Part shown: piece by piece, positions 50,687 to 58,862 of the stretch
Numbering within the stretch: the first letter of the stretch is position 1
Layout: the number at the start of each line of letters is the position of its first letter
NCBI RefSeq assembly: GCF_900110605.1
Contig: NZ_FOFI01000001.1
Coordinates: 124,001 to 188,000, forward strand
Reading direction: 5' to 3'
DNA: 64,000 bases
Source of the DNA: Epilithonimonas lactis
GTDB lineage: Bacteria > Bacteroidota > Bacteroidia > Flavobacteriales > Weeksellaceae
Translations under genes and position numbers: made by a program
Notes under the pieces: model-generated
Seen by the model: only the letters and a program-made list of their open reading frames with translations
Database searches by the model: none
What the model was told of the DNA's origin: nothing

Positions 50687-51415
50687 ATGATTTTACGAGG
50701 AGAAAATTTAATCAAGGAATACGGACCGAAAAAGGTGGTGAAAGGCGTGTCGTTGGAAGTTCAGCAAGGCGAAATCGTCGGACTTTTGGGGCCAAATGGT
50801 GCGGGGAAAACGACGTCGTTTTATATGATTGTTGGATTGGTGAAGCCAACTTTGGGGAACGTTTTTCTTGATAATCAAAATATTACGCAGGATGCGATGT
50901 ACAAACGCGCGCAAAAAGGAATCGGCTATTTGGCGCAGGAAGCATCGGTTTTCCGAAAGTTGTCTGTGGAGGATAATATTCTGGGCGTGTTGCAATTGAC
51001 GAAGCTTTCCAAAAAGGAACAGCAGAAAAAATGCGACGAGTTGATTGAGGAATTCCACCTGGAACACGTTCGTAAAAACCGTGGCGATTTGCTTTCGGGA
51101 GGTGAAAGACGTCGTACGGAAATTGCGCGTTGCTTGGCGACGAGTCCGAATTTTATTCTTTTGGATGAGCCGTTTGCTGGTGTTGACCCGATTGCGGTGG
51201 AAGATATTCAAAAGATTGTAAGGTCTTTGGTGGAGAAGAATATCGGGATTTTGATTACCGACCACAACGTTCAGCAGACTTTGGCGATTACCAACAAAAC
51301 GTATATTATGTTCGAAGGGAAAATCCTGAAAGAGGGAATTCCTGAGGATTTGGCGAACGACCCGGAAGTGAGACAGGCTTATCTTGGGGAGAATTTTAGG
51401 TTTGAGAAGATATAA
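50687..51415 (+). CDS. lptB: LPS export ABC transporter ATP-binding protein
   Basis: A 242-residue ABC ATPase. Walker [11 protein letters not shown]-loop in YLAQEASVF, signature [16 protein letters not shown], Walker [19 protein letters not shown] and H-loop TDHNV. '[21 protein letters not shown]' and 'AGVDP' are LptB features. With LptF/G it extracts LPS from the inner membrane. Length is normal. A lipoprotein gene follows directly. Confidence 0.95.
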   Translation: MILRGENLIKEYGPKKVVKGVSLEVQQGEIVGLLGPNGAGKTTSFYMIVGLVKPTLGNVFLDNQNITQDAMYKRAQKGIGYLAQEASVFRKLSVEDNILGVLQLTKLSKKEQQKKCDELIEEFHLEHVRKNRGDLLSGGERRRTEIARCLATSPNFILLDEPFAGVDPIAVEDIQKIVRSLVEKNIGILITDHNVQQTLAITNKTYIMFEGKILKEGIPEDLANDPEVRQAYLGENFRFEKI

Positions 51416-51427
51416 TTGAATTTAAAT

Positions 51428-51949
51428 ATGAAATTTTTTATTTTGATTTTCTTTGCTATTTGCCTGGTTGTAGGTTGTAATAAAGAGAAAGTTGATGTTG
51501 AGAATTTCGATAAATTTAAAGTCAGTCAAAGTGTAATTCCAGATTCGATTTCACACAAATTAGTTCAAAAAAATAATTCTATTGTTTCTGAACAATCATT
51601 AGCGATTTCTCCTTACAAATATCCTTCTTACAATGAAAACTATATTTGTAATGCGTCAATCATTGAAAATGACACATTGAATATTTGGATTAACAACTAC
51701 AATGGCTACTTTGGAAATGGAATTTTAGCTCAAGTTTTCGGTAATAAATTTCGAATTAAATCAGTTACTCCAAAAGTTATTAAGGGAACTAAGTTTGAGA
51801 ATTACGAACTTAAAACACAGGAATTAATTCTTGATAAGACTGCTTTTAAAAGAGGCGATTCTTTATTTGGATATTTGAATTTTGAGTGTGTGGTTGATTC
51901 TGCGAAATCCAAAAAGATGTTTGGTTATTTTAAAACTAAAGTTCAATAA
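51428..51949 (+). CDS. Lipoprotein of unknown function
   Basis: A 173-residue lipoprotein, MKFFILIFFAICLVVGCNKEK with Cys17. The rest is beta-rich ('NDTLNIWINNYNGYFGNGILAQVFGNKFRIKSVTP'). I do not recognise the family. It begins 12 bp after lptB, in a more AT-rich stretch. ATG 51428 is preferred over the TTG at 51416. Confidence 0.72.
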   Translation: MKFFILIFFAICLVVGCNKEKVDVENFDKFKVSQSVIPDSISHKLVQKNNSIVSEQSLAISPYKYPSYNENYICNASIIENDTLNIWINNYNGYFGNGILAQVFGNKFRIKSVTPKVIKGTKFENYELKTQELILDKTAFKRGDSLFGYLNFECVVDSAKSKKMFGYFKTKVQ

Positions 51950-51969
51950 TATCATATAGTATTTTTACA

Positions 51970-52395
51970 TTGAAAACGTTCATCAGTATTTTTTTTATGC
52001 TAAGTTTTAATATTTTGTATTCACAAGAGAGAAATGTGTATGACGAAAATATTTTTGTTAATTGTCAAAACGAAAAGTTGAATTGGAAAAAACTTGAATT
52101 AAATTCTACTGAATATAAATATACATTAATCTCTAAAAATTACTTTGCGAGTGATAAAGATGTAAATTATTATAATGGATTAATAATATTGCCAATTGAT
52201 AAAAACGAGGAAAATAAAAACGTAATAGAAGAATTGTTAAAACTCATTTCCATAGAGGAAGATTTATTTGAAATTACAGCCATAAAGAAATGTGAAATCC
52301 AAAAGTTGTATTATTCTTCATTCTTAACTGAGGAACAAAAAATTGAAGTGAAAAATAATGTTATCGGAAAACTCAGGTTAGGAATTAAAAACTAA
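51970..52395 (+). CDS. Small secreted protein with probable TTG start
   Basis: A 141-residue protein. The only start that gives a complete signal peptide (MKTFISIFFMLSFNILYSQ) is the TTG at 51970. The first ATG lies nine codons in and would cut the signal. The mature part has 'NVIEELLKLISIEEDLFEITAIKKCEIQKLYYSSFLTEEQK', charged and helical. No family is recognised. It is AT-rich, like the lipoprotein before it. Confidence 0.6.
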   Translation: MKTFISIFFMLSFNILYSQERNVYDENIFVNCQNEKLNWKKLELNSTEYKYTLISKNYFASDKDVNYYNGLIILPIDKNEENKNVIEELLKLISIEEDLFEITAIKKCEIQKLYYSSFLTEEQKIEVKNNVIGKLRLGIKN

Positions 52396-52435
52396 TCAGG
52401 ATTTCTCAAAATAAAATCATTTTTTAATTTTCTCC

Positions 52436-52451
52436 TGACAAACGATTGTCA
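52436..52451. promoter_or_regulatory. Palindrome upstream of the dinB-like gene
   Basis: TGACAA-ACGA-TTGTCA, perfect 6-bp arms with a 4-bp spacer, 12 bp before the -7 box TACATTTG (52463-52470). Its position over the -33 region suits an operator. Confidence 0.45.
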
Positions 52452-52462
52452 CAACCTCGCTG

Positions 52463-52470
52463 TACATTTG
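52463..52470 (+). promoter_or_regulatory. -7 element of the dinB-like gene
   Basis: TACATTTG, 21 bp before ATG 52492. Confidence 0.5.
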
Positions 52471-52491
52471 TATCAAATAAAACAAACTATT

Positions 52492-52974
52492 ATGAATGCA
52501 ACAGCCAAAGTCCTCGACTCACAACAACTTTTAATCCATTGGCAAGGCCACAGAAATCTAACCAGAAGAGTGCTAGAAGCTTTTCCTGAAAAAGATTTAT
52601 TCGAATTTTCAATCGGTGGAATGAGACCATTTTCGAAATTAGCACTCGAACTTTTGGCAATCGCCGGACCAGCTTTGAAAGCCATTGTTGACGGTTCGGA
52701 AAATAGTTTCGACGAAGAAGCTTTCCAGCCAACGACCAAAGCAGAACTCCTTTCAAAATGGGACGAGCAGACGGAAGTGATTAATGAATATTTCAGTCAG
52801 ATTTCTGAAGAACGTTTTCAGGAAACTTTCAATTTATTCGGCCAATATGAATTTCCGGTTTATCAGAATATTCTTTATTTTGTTGATAATGAGATTCATC
52901 ACCGAGGCCAAGGTTACGTTTACCTGAGAGCTTTGGGAATCGAGCCACCATTTTTCTGGGAAAGAGAAAGATAA
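52492..52974 (+). CDS. DinB family protein
   Basis: A 160-residue four-helix-bundle protein of the DinB/YfiT fold. 'LLIHWQGHRNLTRRVLEAFPEKDLFEFSIGGMRPFSKLALELLAIAGPAL' is the N-terminal helix pair, and 'NILYFVDNEIHHRGQGYVYLRALGIEPPFFWER' holds the conserved His metal site. Family members are metal-dependent thiol or thiol-like transferases; the substrate here is unknown. A bacillithiol transferase role is possible since BshB1 is encoded in this window. A strong terminator follows. Confidence 0.88.
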   Translation: MNATAKVLDSQQLLIHWQGHRNLTRRVLEAFPEKDLFEFSIGGMRPFSKLALELLAIAGPALKAIVDGSENSFDEEAFQPTTKAELLSKWDEQTEVINEYFSQISEERFQETFNLFGQYEFPVYQNILYFVDNEIHHRGQGYVYLRALGIEPPFFWERER

Positions 52975-52980
52975 AAAAGC

Positions 52981-53013
52981 AAAGAGCTTTCAGGATTTCT
53001 GAAAGCTCTTTTT
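52981..53013. terminator. Bidirectional terminator
   Basis: AAAGAGCTTTCAG / CTGAAAGCTCTTT (13-bp stem, 5-base loop) with a T run. Confidence 0.85.
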
Positions 53014-53015
53014 AT

Positions 53016-54116
53016 TTAGTTTGGTAAAATATTACTGAAGAATTTCACAATGTTTTCCTTGAGTTTTGCAAACGTTTCCGAAGTTCCGAATTCCTTGTTA
53101 TCATAACCAATCGGGAAACCTTTTTCTACATATTCATTATTTTTACTTAATGTCAAAGGTTGGAAATCCTGATTTACTTCGCCCAATTCTTCGGTATGAA
53201 TATCCAGATATTTCACCGTAGAATTTTTGGAGAAATCCAGTTTTGTCAAATCGATTTTCTTGATTTCTTTCTTTAAATCTGAACGGAAAAATAAGTTCAT
53301 ATTTTTAGCATCAATCACGGTTTGCCATTCGCCGGCGTGGATAGAATTCAGAATATTCCAGGCGTAATCCACTGGTTTTCCGTCGTATTTGTAATTTTGA
53401 AGCATATAATAAGCGCGGTTATATCGGTCGTCCCAATTTCCACTTTTCTCATACTCAAATTTCTCATTTCCGCCCAGAAAATCAAATTTCTTAGCCTTAT
53501 CAAAATCCTTTTTATATTGATTGTTACACAAAAGTGGCATCGGCATTTCTTTGTCAGTCAGGACTTTGTACTTTCCATCAAGCAAAGTAATCGTCGTTGC
53601 ATTTCCTTTCGCATCGGTAAGAAAAAAATGACTTCCCGGCGCATTGGGCCACCAATCGATGTTCGGACCTTTGTTCAGATTGTCAACGACTTCTTTTACA
53701 GTTTTATAATTATCCAATTGATATTGAATCCATTGCGCCCAGAACATATTGGGCTGTTTTGGATTTACAACTTTCGAAGTTTCTTCAAGATAAAGTTCCA
53801 CCAGGAAAAGTCCTTTTTCGTTCACGCCATAACAAGGGAAATCGTAACCCAAAAGATTGAAAGTCACGGAACCATATTTCGAAGTCCATTGTTTTTTGGA
53901 ATTCAAATTATCAGTAGTGAGATTTTCCCAACTGATATTTCTTTTCAGGACGTCGCGTTTGTTCACGACAATCATTCCAGGCATCGTTTTCCAGTTTTCA
54001 TTGAAGCCAACCACACAATGGTCTTTTCCCCGCAATAGAAAAGCAGAACACGCGGAAAGTGCCGTAGAATAAGCGATTGTCATCAATAGAAAACTTCGTA
54101 AAAGTAAAGACTTCAT
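53016..54116 (-). CDS. Linear amide C-N hydrolase (Ntn family)
   Basis: A 366-residue exported hydrolase of the choloylglycine/penicillin-V acylase superfamily. After a signal (MKSLLLRSFLLMTIAYSTALSA) comes Cys23, in ACSAF, the catalytic N-terminal nucleophile revealed by processing. 'VVGFNENWKTMPGMIVVNKRD' and 'YGSVTFNLLGYDFPCYGVNEKGLFLVEL' are the fold's conserved parts. It could act on N-acyl amides or bile-salt-like compounds; the substrate is unknown. It precedes no obvious partner and follows the WYL regulator. Confidence 0.9.
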   Translation of the reverse strand: MKSLLLRSFLLMTIAYSTALSACSAFLLRGKDHCVVGFNENWKTMPGMIVVNKRDVLKRNISWENLTTDNLNSKKQWTSKYGSVTFNLLGYDFPCYGVNEKGLFLVELYLEETSKVVNPKQPNMFWAQWIQYQLDNYKTVKEVVDNLNKGPNIDWWPNAPGSHFFLTDAKGNATTITLLDGKYKVLTDKEMPMPLLCNNQYKKDFDKAKKFDFLGGNEKFEYEKSGNWDDRYNRAYYMLQNYKYDGKPVDYAWNILNSIHAGEWQTVIDAKNMNLFFRSDLKKEIKKIDLTKLDFSKNSTVKYLDIHTEELGEVNQDFQPLTLSKNNEYVEKGFPIGYDNKEFGTSETFAKLKENIVKFFSNILPN

Positions 54117-54121
54117 ATTTT

Positions 54122-55078
54122 TTATTTTAATTTTTTTGAAATATTTTGGATTAAATCGGCCATCGTATCCTTCAGATATTCTGGTTCGATAATTTCCGCA
54201 TAATCTGCAAATGTAATCAACCAGCGCGGAAAACCCTCATCAATCCAGCTGGTTTCAAAGGTGATGAGCATTCCGTTTTCCGTTTCTTCATCGGAAATCC
54301 AGCCGTAATATTTCATCGAATTCATAATGTGAGGCATTATTTTCTTCTCGACCAAAAGTTTGACCTGAACTTTTTCCGTATTTGATTTTTGCTTGTAGTC
54401 AGCAACTTTTCCATATTCTTGATGGAATGGATTTTCTGTTTTAATGATTTTTAAAATCCTATCAACGCGGAATTGTCTGTAATCTTTCCGCATCGTACAA
54501 AAGGCCATCACATACCAATAATTGAATTCGTAAAAAATCCCAACTGCTTCAATTATCCTTTCTGAAGCTTCGGTTTTTGCACTTTCATAATTGATTTTCA
54601 GTTGTGTTTTCTCAGAAATACTTTCCAGAATGGTCGGAATAATATTTTTAATCGAATCCGTCTTTTCCGGTTGATAAGAATAGATGTTGATTTGATTTTC
54701 AATATCGGTCACCAGATTTTTCTCTGAATTCCGAAGGACAGATTTCACTTTTTCCATCGCCGAATTGTAATGCGAATCGAGACTTTCGTGGGAGAAATTC
54801 TGCATCAGTTTTTCTGCCGTGATGAAACTGAGAACTTCCTCTTTCGAGAACATCACAGGCGGAAGTTTATAGCCATCCACCAAAGAATAACCCGAACCAG
54901 CTTCCCCAAAAATCGGAATGCCAGCGTTTTCCAAAGTTTTAATATCTCTGTAAATAGTTCTGACACTCACTTCGAATTTATCAGCCAAATCCTGCGCACG
55001 AACAATCGGTTTGCTTTGCAATTGCACCAAAATCGAGGTGACGCGGTCTATTTTTTTAATGTAATGGTCTTCATTCAT
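54122..55078 (-). CDS. YafY-like WYL-domain transcription regulator
   Basis: A 318-residue regulator. Winged helix-turn-helix at about 20-65 (VRAQDLADKFEVSVRTIYRDIKTLENAGIPIFGEAGSGYSL), then a WYL domain ('EAVGIFYEFNYWYVMAFCTMRKDYRQFRVDRI') and a WCX end ('ITFETSWIDEGFPRWLITFADYAEIIEP'). These regulators bind ligands or nucleic acid through WYL. It is just upstream of the amide hydrolase on the same strand and 2 kb from the dinB-like gene, either of which may be its target. Confidence 0.92.
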   Translation of the reverse strand: MNEDHYIKKIDRVTSILVQLQSKPIVRAQDLADKFEVSVRTIYRDIKTLENAGIPIFGEAGSGYSLVDGYKLPPVMFSKEEVLSFITAEKLMQNFSHESLDSHYNSAMEKVKSVLRNSEKNLVTDIENQINIYSYQPEKTDSIKNIIPTILESISEKTQLKINYESAKTEASERIIEAVGIFYEFNYWYVMAFCTMRKDYRQFRVDRILKIIKTENPFHQEYGKVADYKQKSNTEKVQVKLLVEKKIMPHIMNSMKYYGWISDEETENGMLITFETSWIDEGFPRWLITFADYAEIIEPEYLKDTMADLIQNISKKLK

Positions 55079-55088
55079 CTTTAAGTTC

Positions 55089-55508
55089 TTAACAGTCTAT
55101 TTCAATCTTTGTTGGTTCTGTTTTATCATAATGCTGAATTGAAAAGGTATAACTATTGCCATCGTCTTCGCTCATAGCATTTCCGATTTTTTGATTGACT
55201 TTAATTTTATCACCCACTTTTAAATATATTTTATTCAAATCTGAATAGATGAAAAATTCATCTCTCTCATTTCGAATAAAAACTATATAATTAGAATTTA
55301 AAAGTGAAATTTTTGTTACAAAACCTTCTGATATGCTAATTACTTTTTTGTGTTTTGATAATAACCGAATTGTAGTATAATCTGGATTTGAGTTTCTACC
55401 AAGTTTCGGATGAGAGATAATTCCTTGCTTTAAAGGACATTTATACAGTTGAGAAAATGCCCAATTACTAGACATTGAGAGCAATAATATTAAAATTCTA
55501 GTTTTCAT
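55089..55508 (-). CDS. Degenerate M23-like (LytM) secreted protein
   Basis: A 139-residue protein with a signal peptide (MKTRILILLLSMSSNWAFSQ). 'VISISEGFVTKISLLNSNYIVFIRNERDEFFIYSDLNKIYLKVGDKIKVNQKIG' is the LytM beta-barrel pattern of M23 endopeptidases. The zinc ligands are incomplete: 'HPKLGRNSNPDY' could supply His and Asp, but the final HxH is replaced by 'SIQHYD'. It is probably a non-catalytic binding or regulatory protein. It overlaps the upstream ABC exporter gene by 11 bp. Confidence 0.75.
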   Translation of the reverse strand: MKTRILILLLSMSSNWAFSQLYKCPLKQGIISHPKLGRNSNPDYTTIRLLSKHKKVISISEGFVTKISLLNSNYIVFIRNERDEFFIYSDLNKIYLKVGDKIKVNQKIGNAMSEDDGNSYTFSIQHYDKTEPTKIEIDC

Positions 55509-57309
55509 CTTTATAAGTTTTCACCAGTCTATCAAGATTCAGACTTCTGGCTGATGCATCGAAGATTTCACGGTAAGTTCCGTCTTTTTCATACAATTCT
55601 TCGTGCGTTCCGTTTTCCACAACTGCGCCTTTTTTCATCACATAAATCATATCCGAATCCAAAATCTGCGACAACGAATGCGAAATTATCACAACCGTTC
55701 GTCCTTGTTTTATTGCATCAAGAGAATTTTTAATTTGTTCTGTGGCGATGGCGTCCAGACTCGCGGTTGGTTCATCAAGAAAAATAATGGGTGGATTTTT
55801 GAGGAACAATCTAGCGATGGCAATTCTTTGCTGCTGACCGCCGGAAAGTTGTGTGGCGTCGTGGTTGTAAGCTTCCGGCAAATCCATAATCTGCTCGTGG
55901 AGATAAGCTTTTGTCGAGGCTTCTTTTATTTCGTCAAACGTGGCGTGAAGATTTCCGTAGCGGATATTATCCTCGATGCTTCCTTTGAAAATATGATTTT
56001 TTTGAAGCACCAATCCAAGGTCATCACGCAGATAATCATTATCAAAATCATTCAGATTGTTGCCATCCAAAAGGATTTCGCCGGAATCTGGTTCGTAGAA
56101 TTTACAAAGCAAATTAATGATTGTCGATTTTCCTGCGCCACTGAGTCCAACCAAAGCGGTCGTTTTTCCATTTTCGATTTTCAGCGAAACGTTGTGAAGC
56201 GCTTTCATCCCGTTTGGATAAGTGAAATCCACATTTTTGATTTCGAAATTTCCTTTGATTGGAATATTGTTGATGGTTCCGTTTGGTTCGGTTTCCTCGT
56301 CGGCATTCAGGATTTCAAAATAACCTTCGGCGTAAATGAAGGCATCATTCATATCATCATAAATCCTGTGAAGCTGGCGAATAGGCGCAGAAACGTTGTT
56401 GAATAACATAATGTGAAGCATAATTGCACCAATTGTCATCTGTTGGTCAAGCACAAGATAAACCGTCAAAAGGATAATCAAAACAACGCCGAATTGCTCG
56501 ATAAAAGTCTTCAAACCGTCATAGATAAAACTGGTTCGTCGAGTGTAGAGTTGGCTTTCCATCAGCTTCATCTGAAGATTGTATTGCTTGCTTCCTTCAA
56601 ATTTTTCTCGGACAAAACTTTTGATGACCATTATGGAATTAATCAAATTCAAAAGTCCGGACGTTTTTTGCTCCCGTTGATTTCTGAGTGTTCGTCTTAC
56701 ATTTCCTAATTTTTTCGCCTGTCTTGATGTGACATAAAAATAAATCGGAATCACAAAAGTTGAGACCAAACCGACGTAAACATTTTGCATATACATCACA
56801 ATCAGCGCAATAATCGCCGTTGAAAAAAGTGGAAGAATATCGATGAAGAAATTCTGAACCAATTTCGTTAAGCTCTCAATTCCTCGGTCGATTCGGATTT
56901 GAAGTTTCCCAGATTCGTGATTTTCGTCGTTGTAATAGGCGATTCGGTAAGTCAGGATTTTGTTGATTGCTTCCTGTGCGAGTTCGGAACTGACATTAAT
57001 TCTGATTTTTTCGCCATAAAATTTCTGTCCAAACTGAATGAAAATATTCACTAGTTCTTTTCCTAAAAGGATGATTGAAATTAAGGTTAAAACGTGAATT
57101 CCTTGTTCCATTGGATTTGGAAGTTGCGTCAGTTTGGTCACTTCGTCCACCGTATATTTCAAAACCAAAGGATTGACCTGAGCGAACAATGCGCCGATGA
57201 AAGTCAATAATAAAGTCACAAAAATCATCATTCGGTAAGGCTTGATGAAACGTCGCAACTGCTGATAAATATGAATGAGATTGGTGGTTTTTTGAAAAGG
57301 CTTTTTCAT
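55498..57309 (-). CDS. ABC exporter (MsbA-like), fused permease and ATPase
   Basis: A 603-residue exporter with six membrane helices (residues 25-330) and an ATPase domain: Walker A GLSGAGKST, Q-loop in LVLQKNHIF, signature LSGGQQQRIAIARLF, Walker B IIFLDEPTASLD with the full catalytic Glu, and H-loop ISHSLSQ. It could export lipids, peptides or drugs. It is a homodimer candidate, or the canonical partner for the Asp-type half transporter at 18852-20540. The M23-like gene overlaps its end. Confidence 0.9.
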   Translation of the reverse strand: MKKPFQKTTNLIHIYQQLRRFIKPYRMMIFVTLLLTFIGALFAQVNPLVLKYTVDEVTKLTQLPNPMEQGIHVLTLISIILLGKELVNIFIQFGQKFYGEKIRINVSSELAQEAINKILTYRIAYYNDENHESGKLQIRIDRGIESLTKLVQNFFIDILPLFSTAIIALIVMYMQNVYVGLVSTFVIPIYFYVTSRQAKKLGNVRRTLRNQREQKTSGLLNLINSIMVIKSFVREKFEGSKQYNLQMKLMESQLYTRRTSFIYDGLKTFIEQFGVVLIILLTVYLVLDQQMTIGAIMLHIMLFNNVSAPIRQLHRIYDDMNDAFIYAEGYFEILNADEETEPNGTINNIPIKGNFEIKNVDFTYPNGMKALHNVSLKIENGKTTALVGLSGAGKSTIINLLCKFYEPDSGEILLDGNNLNDFDNDYLRDDLGLVLQKNHIFKGSIEDNIRYGNLHATFDEIKEASTKAYLHEQIMDLPEAYNHDATQLSGGQQQRIAIARLFLKNPPIIFLDEPTASLDAIATEQIKNSLDAIKQGRTVVIISHSLSQILDSDMIYVMKKGAVVENGTHEELYEKDGTYREIFDASARSLNLDRLVKTYKDEN

Positions 57310-57332
57310 TTGTACAATTTAAGAATTAATTT

Positions 57333-57445
57333 AAAAACCACATAGACAAATAGAAAATGCTTAGCAGAATTAAGTTTACATAGCTATTTGAACTTTTAGA
57401 AAAAATTGTTTTAAAATTCTATTGTGCCTATGTTGTTAAAAAATA
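57333..57445. repeat. Imperfect inverted repeat upstream of the adenosyltransferase gene
   Basis: ACCACATAGACAAATAGAAAA and the complementary TTCTATTGTGCCTATGTTGT-like end pair over a long loop. CACATAG-type inverted repeats are frequent in Chryseobacterium intergenic DNA. It lies between divergent genes. Confidence 0.45.
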
Positions 57446-57477
57446 AAAAGATTAATTTTATCCAATAATATTTCAGA

Positions 57478-58050
57478 ATGAAAATATATACAAAAACCGG
57501 CGACAAAGGTGAAACCGGACTTTACGGCGGAAGCAGGATCTCCAAAGCCAGCGCAAGAGTGGAATCTTACGGCAACATCGATGAACTGAATGCGAACATT
57601 GGCGTTGCAAAATCTCATATTGATGATGAAGATGTCATTAATCAACTCAAAAAAATTCAGTTCGATTTGTTTACGGTCGGTTCTGAGGCTTCAACACCGA
57701 TTGATAAATTATTTTTGGCTAATGGAAAAGCCAGATTGCCGTTGGTAATTTCGGATAAAGAAATCGAAGAATTGGAAACCTGGATGGATGCGATGGAAGA
57801 GAAAGTGGAGCCTTTGCAATATTTTATTTTGCCTGGCGGAGGAAAAGCATCGACGTTTCTTCACGTGGCGCGAACGGTTTGCAGACGTGCAGAGCGCAGT
57901 TTGGTTTTCCTGAATCAGTCCGAAGAAGTGCGAGCGGAATTAATCAAATATCTCAATCGTTTGTCGGATTATCTTTTTGTTTTGGCGAGATATGTTTCGA
58001 AATTGAATAATGAGCCGGAGGAATATTGGAATCCTAATGATAGAAGTTAG
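57478..58050 (+). CDS. PduO-type cob(I)alamin adenosyltransferase
   Basis: A 190-residue enzyme that moves the adenosyl group of ATP to cob(I)alamin to make coenzyme B12. It has the ATP motif KIYTKTGDKGETGLYGGSRISK at the N-terminus, 'VESYGNIDELNANIGVAKSH', 'FILPGGGKASTFLHVARTVCRRAER' and 'LNRLSDYLFVLARY', all PduO/MMAB features. Length is normal. It lies 42 bp before the thiamine pyrophosphokinase gene. Confidence 0.94.
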   Translation: MKIYTKTGDKGETGLYGGSRISKASARVESYGNIDELNANIGVAKSHIDDEDVINQLKKIQFDLFTVGSEASTPIDKLFLANGKARLPLVISDKEIEELETWMDAMEEKVEPLQYFILPGGGKASTFLHVARTVCRRAERSLVFLNQSEEVRAELIKYLNRLSDYLFVLARYVSKLNNEPEEYWNPNDRS

Positions 58051-58092
58051 AAATGAGATGTTAGAAGTTAGATTAGAAAATAAGATTCATTA

Positions 58093-58722
58093 ATGAGAAA
58101 GGCACTTCTTTTCGTCAACGGAGAACCACCAAAAGAATTTCCAAATCTGGAAGATTATGAGTTGATTGCTTGTACAGACGGCGCATTTCATTATTTAAAA
58201 GAATTAAATTTTCCTTTGGAAAAACTGGATTTTATTTCCGGCGATTTTGATTCTCATTCAAATGACGAGGAAATTCTTCAATCTAAAATTCACGGTTTTG
58301 AAATTATCGAAACGCCAGACCAAAATAAAACTGATTTCCACAAAGCAATAGAAATTATTCTTGAAAAAGGCTTTGATAATATCGATGTTTACGGCGCGAG
58401 TGGAGGAGAACAAGACCACTTCTTAGGAAACTTGAGCGTTGCTTTTTTCCTTAAAGATAAAGTGAATCTTAGATTTTTTGATAATTATTCGTCCTATTAT
58501 TTTATTCCAAAAGAATTCACGATTTCTGATGTGAAGGACAAAATGATTTCATTAATGCCTTTTCCAATTGCCAAAAATATTGAAACTAAAGGGTTGAAAT
58601 GGCCTTTGTACAAAGAAGATTTGATTCTTGGTGAAAGAATTGGAACGAGGAATATTGCAGAGAATCAGGAAGTTTCCATTAAATATAAAGAAGGTGATTT
58701 GCTGATTTTTGTAGGTATTTAA
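58093..58722 (+). CDS. Thiamine pyrophosphokinase
   Basis: A 209-residue TPK that makes thiamine diphosphate from thiamine and ATP. The N-terminal domain has 'ACTDGAFHYLKE', 'DFISGDFDSHS' and 'TPDQNKTDFHKAIEI', followed by 'VYGASGGEQDHFLGNLSVAF'. The C-terminal beta domain starts near 'DKMISLMPFPIAKNIETKGLKWPL' and 'GTRNIAENQEVSIKYKEGDLLIFV'. All catalytic Asp residues are present. Confidence 0.93.
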   Translation: MRKALLFVNGEPPKEFPNLEDYELIACTDGAFHYLKELNFPLEKLDFISGDFDSHSNDEEILQSKIHGFEIIETPDQNKTDFHKAIEIILEKGFDNIDVYGASGGEQDHFLGNLSVAFFLKDKVNLRFFDNYSSYYFIPKEFTISDVKDKMISLMPFPIAKNIETKGLKWPLYKEDLILGERIGTRNIAENQEVSIKYKEGDLLIFVGI

Positions 58723-58741
58723 TTTTTTCGAACAAGATACA

Positions 58742-58855
58742 CTTGCGAAGTAGTTTTAGGTGAAATATTAAATCTGAATTTTTCCTGCTAGGCGATTGCT
58801 TGCGAAGTAGTTTTAGGTGAAATATTAAATCTGAATTTTTCCTGCTAGGCGATTG
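58742..58855. repeat. Perfect 57-bp tandem duplication
   Basis: Two identical, adjacent 57-bp units, 58742-58798 and 58799-58855. Each holds CTTGCGAAGTAGTTTTAGGT at its start and TTCCTGCTAGGCGATTG at its end. The second unit ends 7 bp before the stop codon of the T6SS cargo gene on the minus strand. Confidence 0.95.
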
Positions 58856-58862
58856 ATATAAC

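Noticed and set aside
53322-54038. A 238-residue + strand frame opposite the amide hydrolase
   Set aside because: It is antisense to a well-supported Ntn hydrolase and shows no motif of its own.
55603-56406. A 267-residue + strand frame opposite the ABC exporter
   Set aside because: It is antisense to the conserved nucleotide-binding domain, which explains its length.
58723-58862. A thiamine or B12 riboswitch near the TPK and adenosyltransferase genes
   Set aside because: No conserved thi-box or cobalamin-type core was seen upstream of either gene. The only structure there is the 57-bp duplication.
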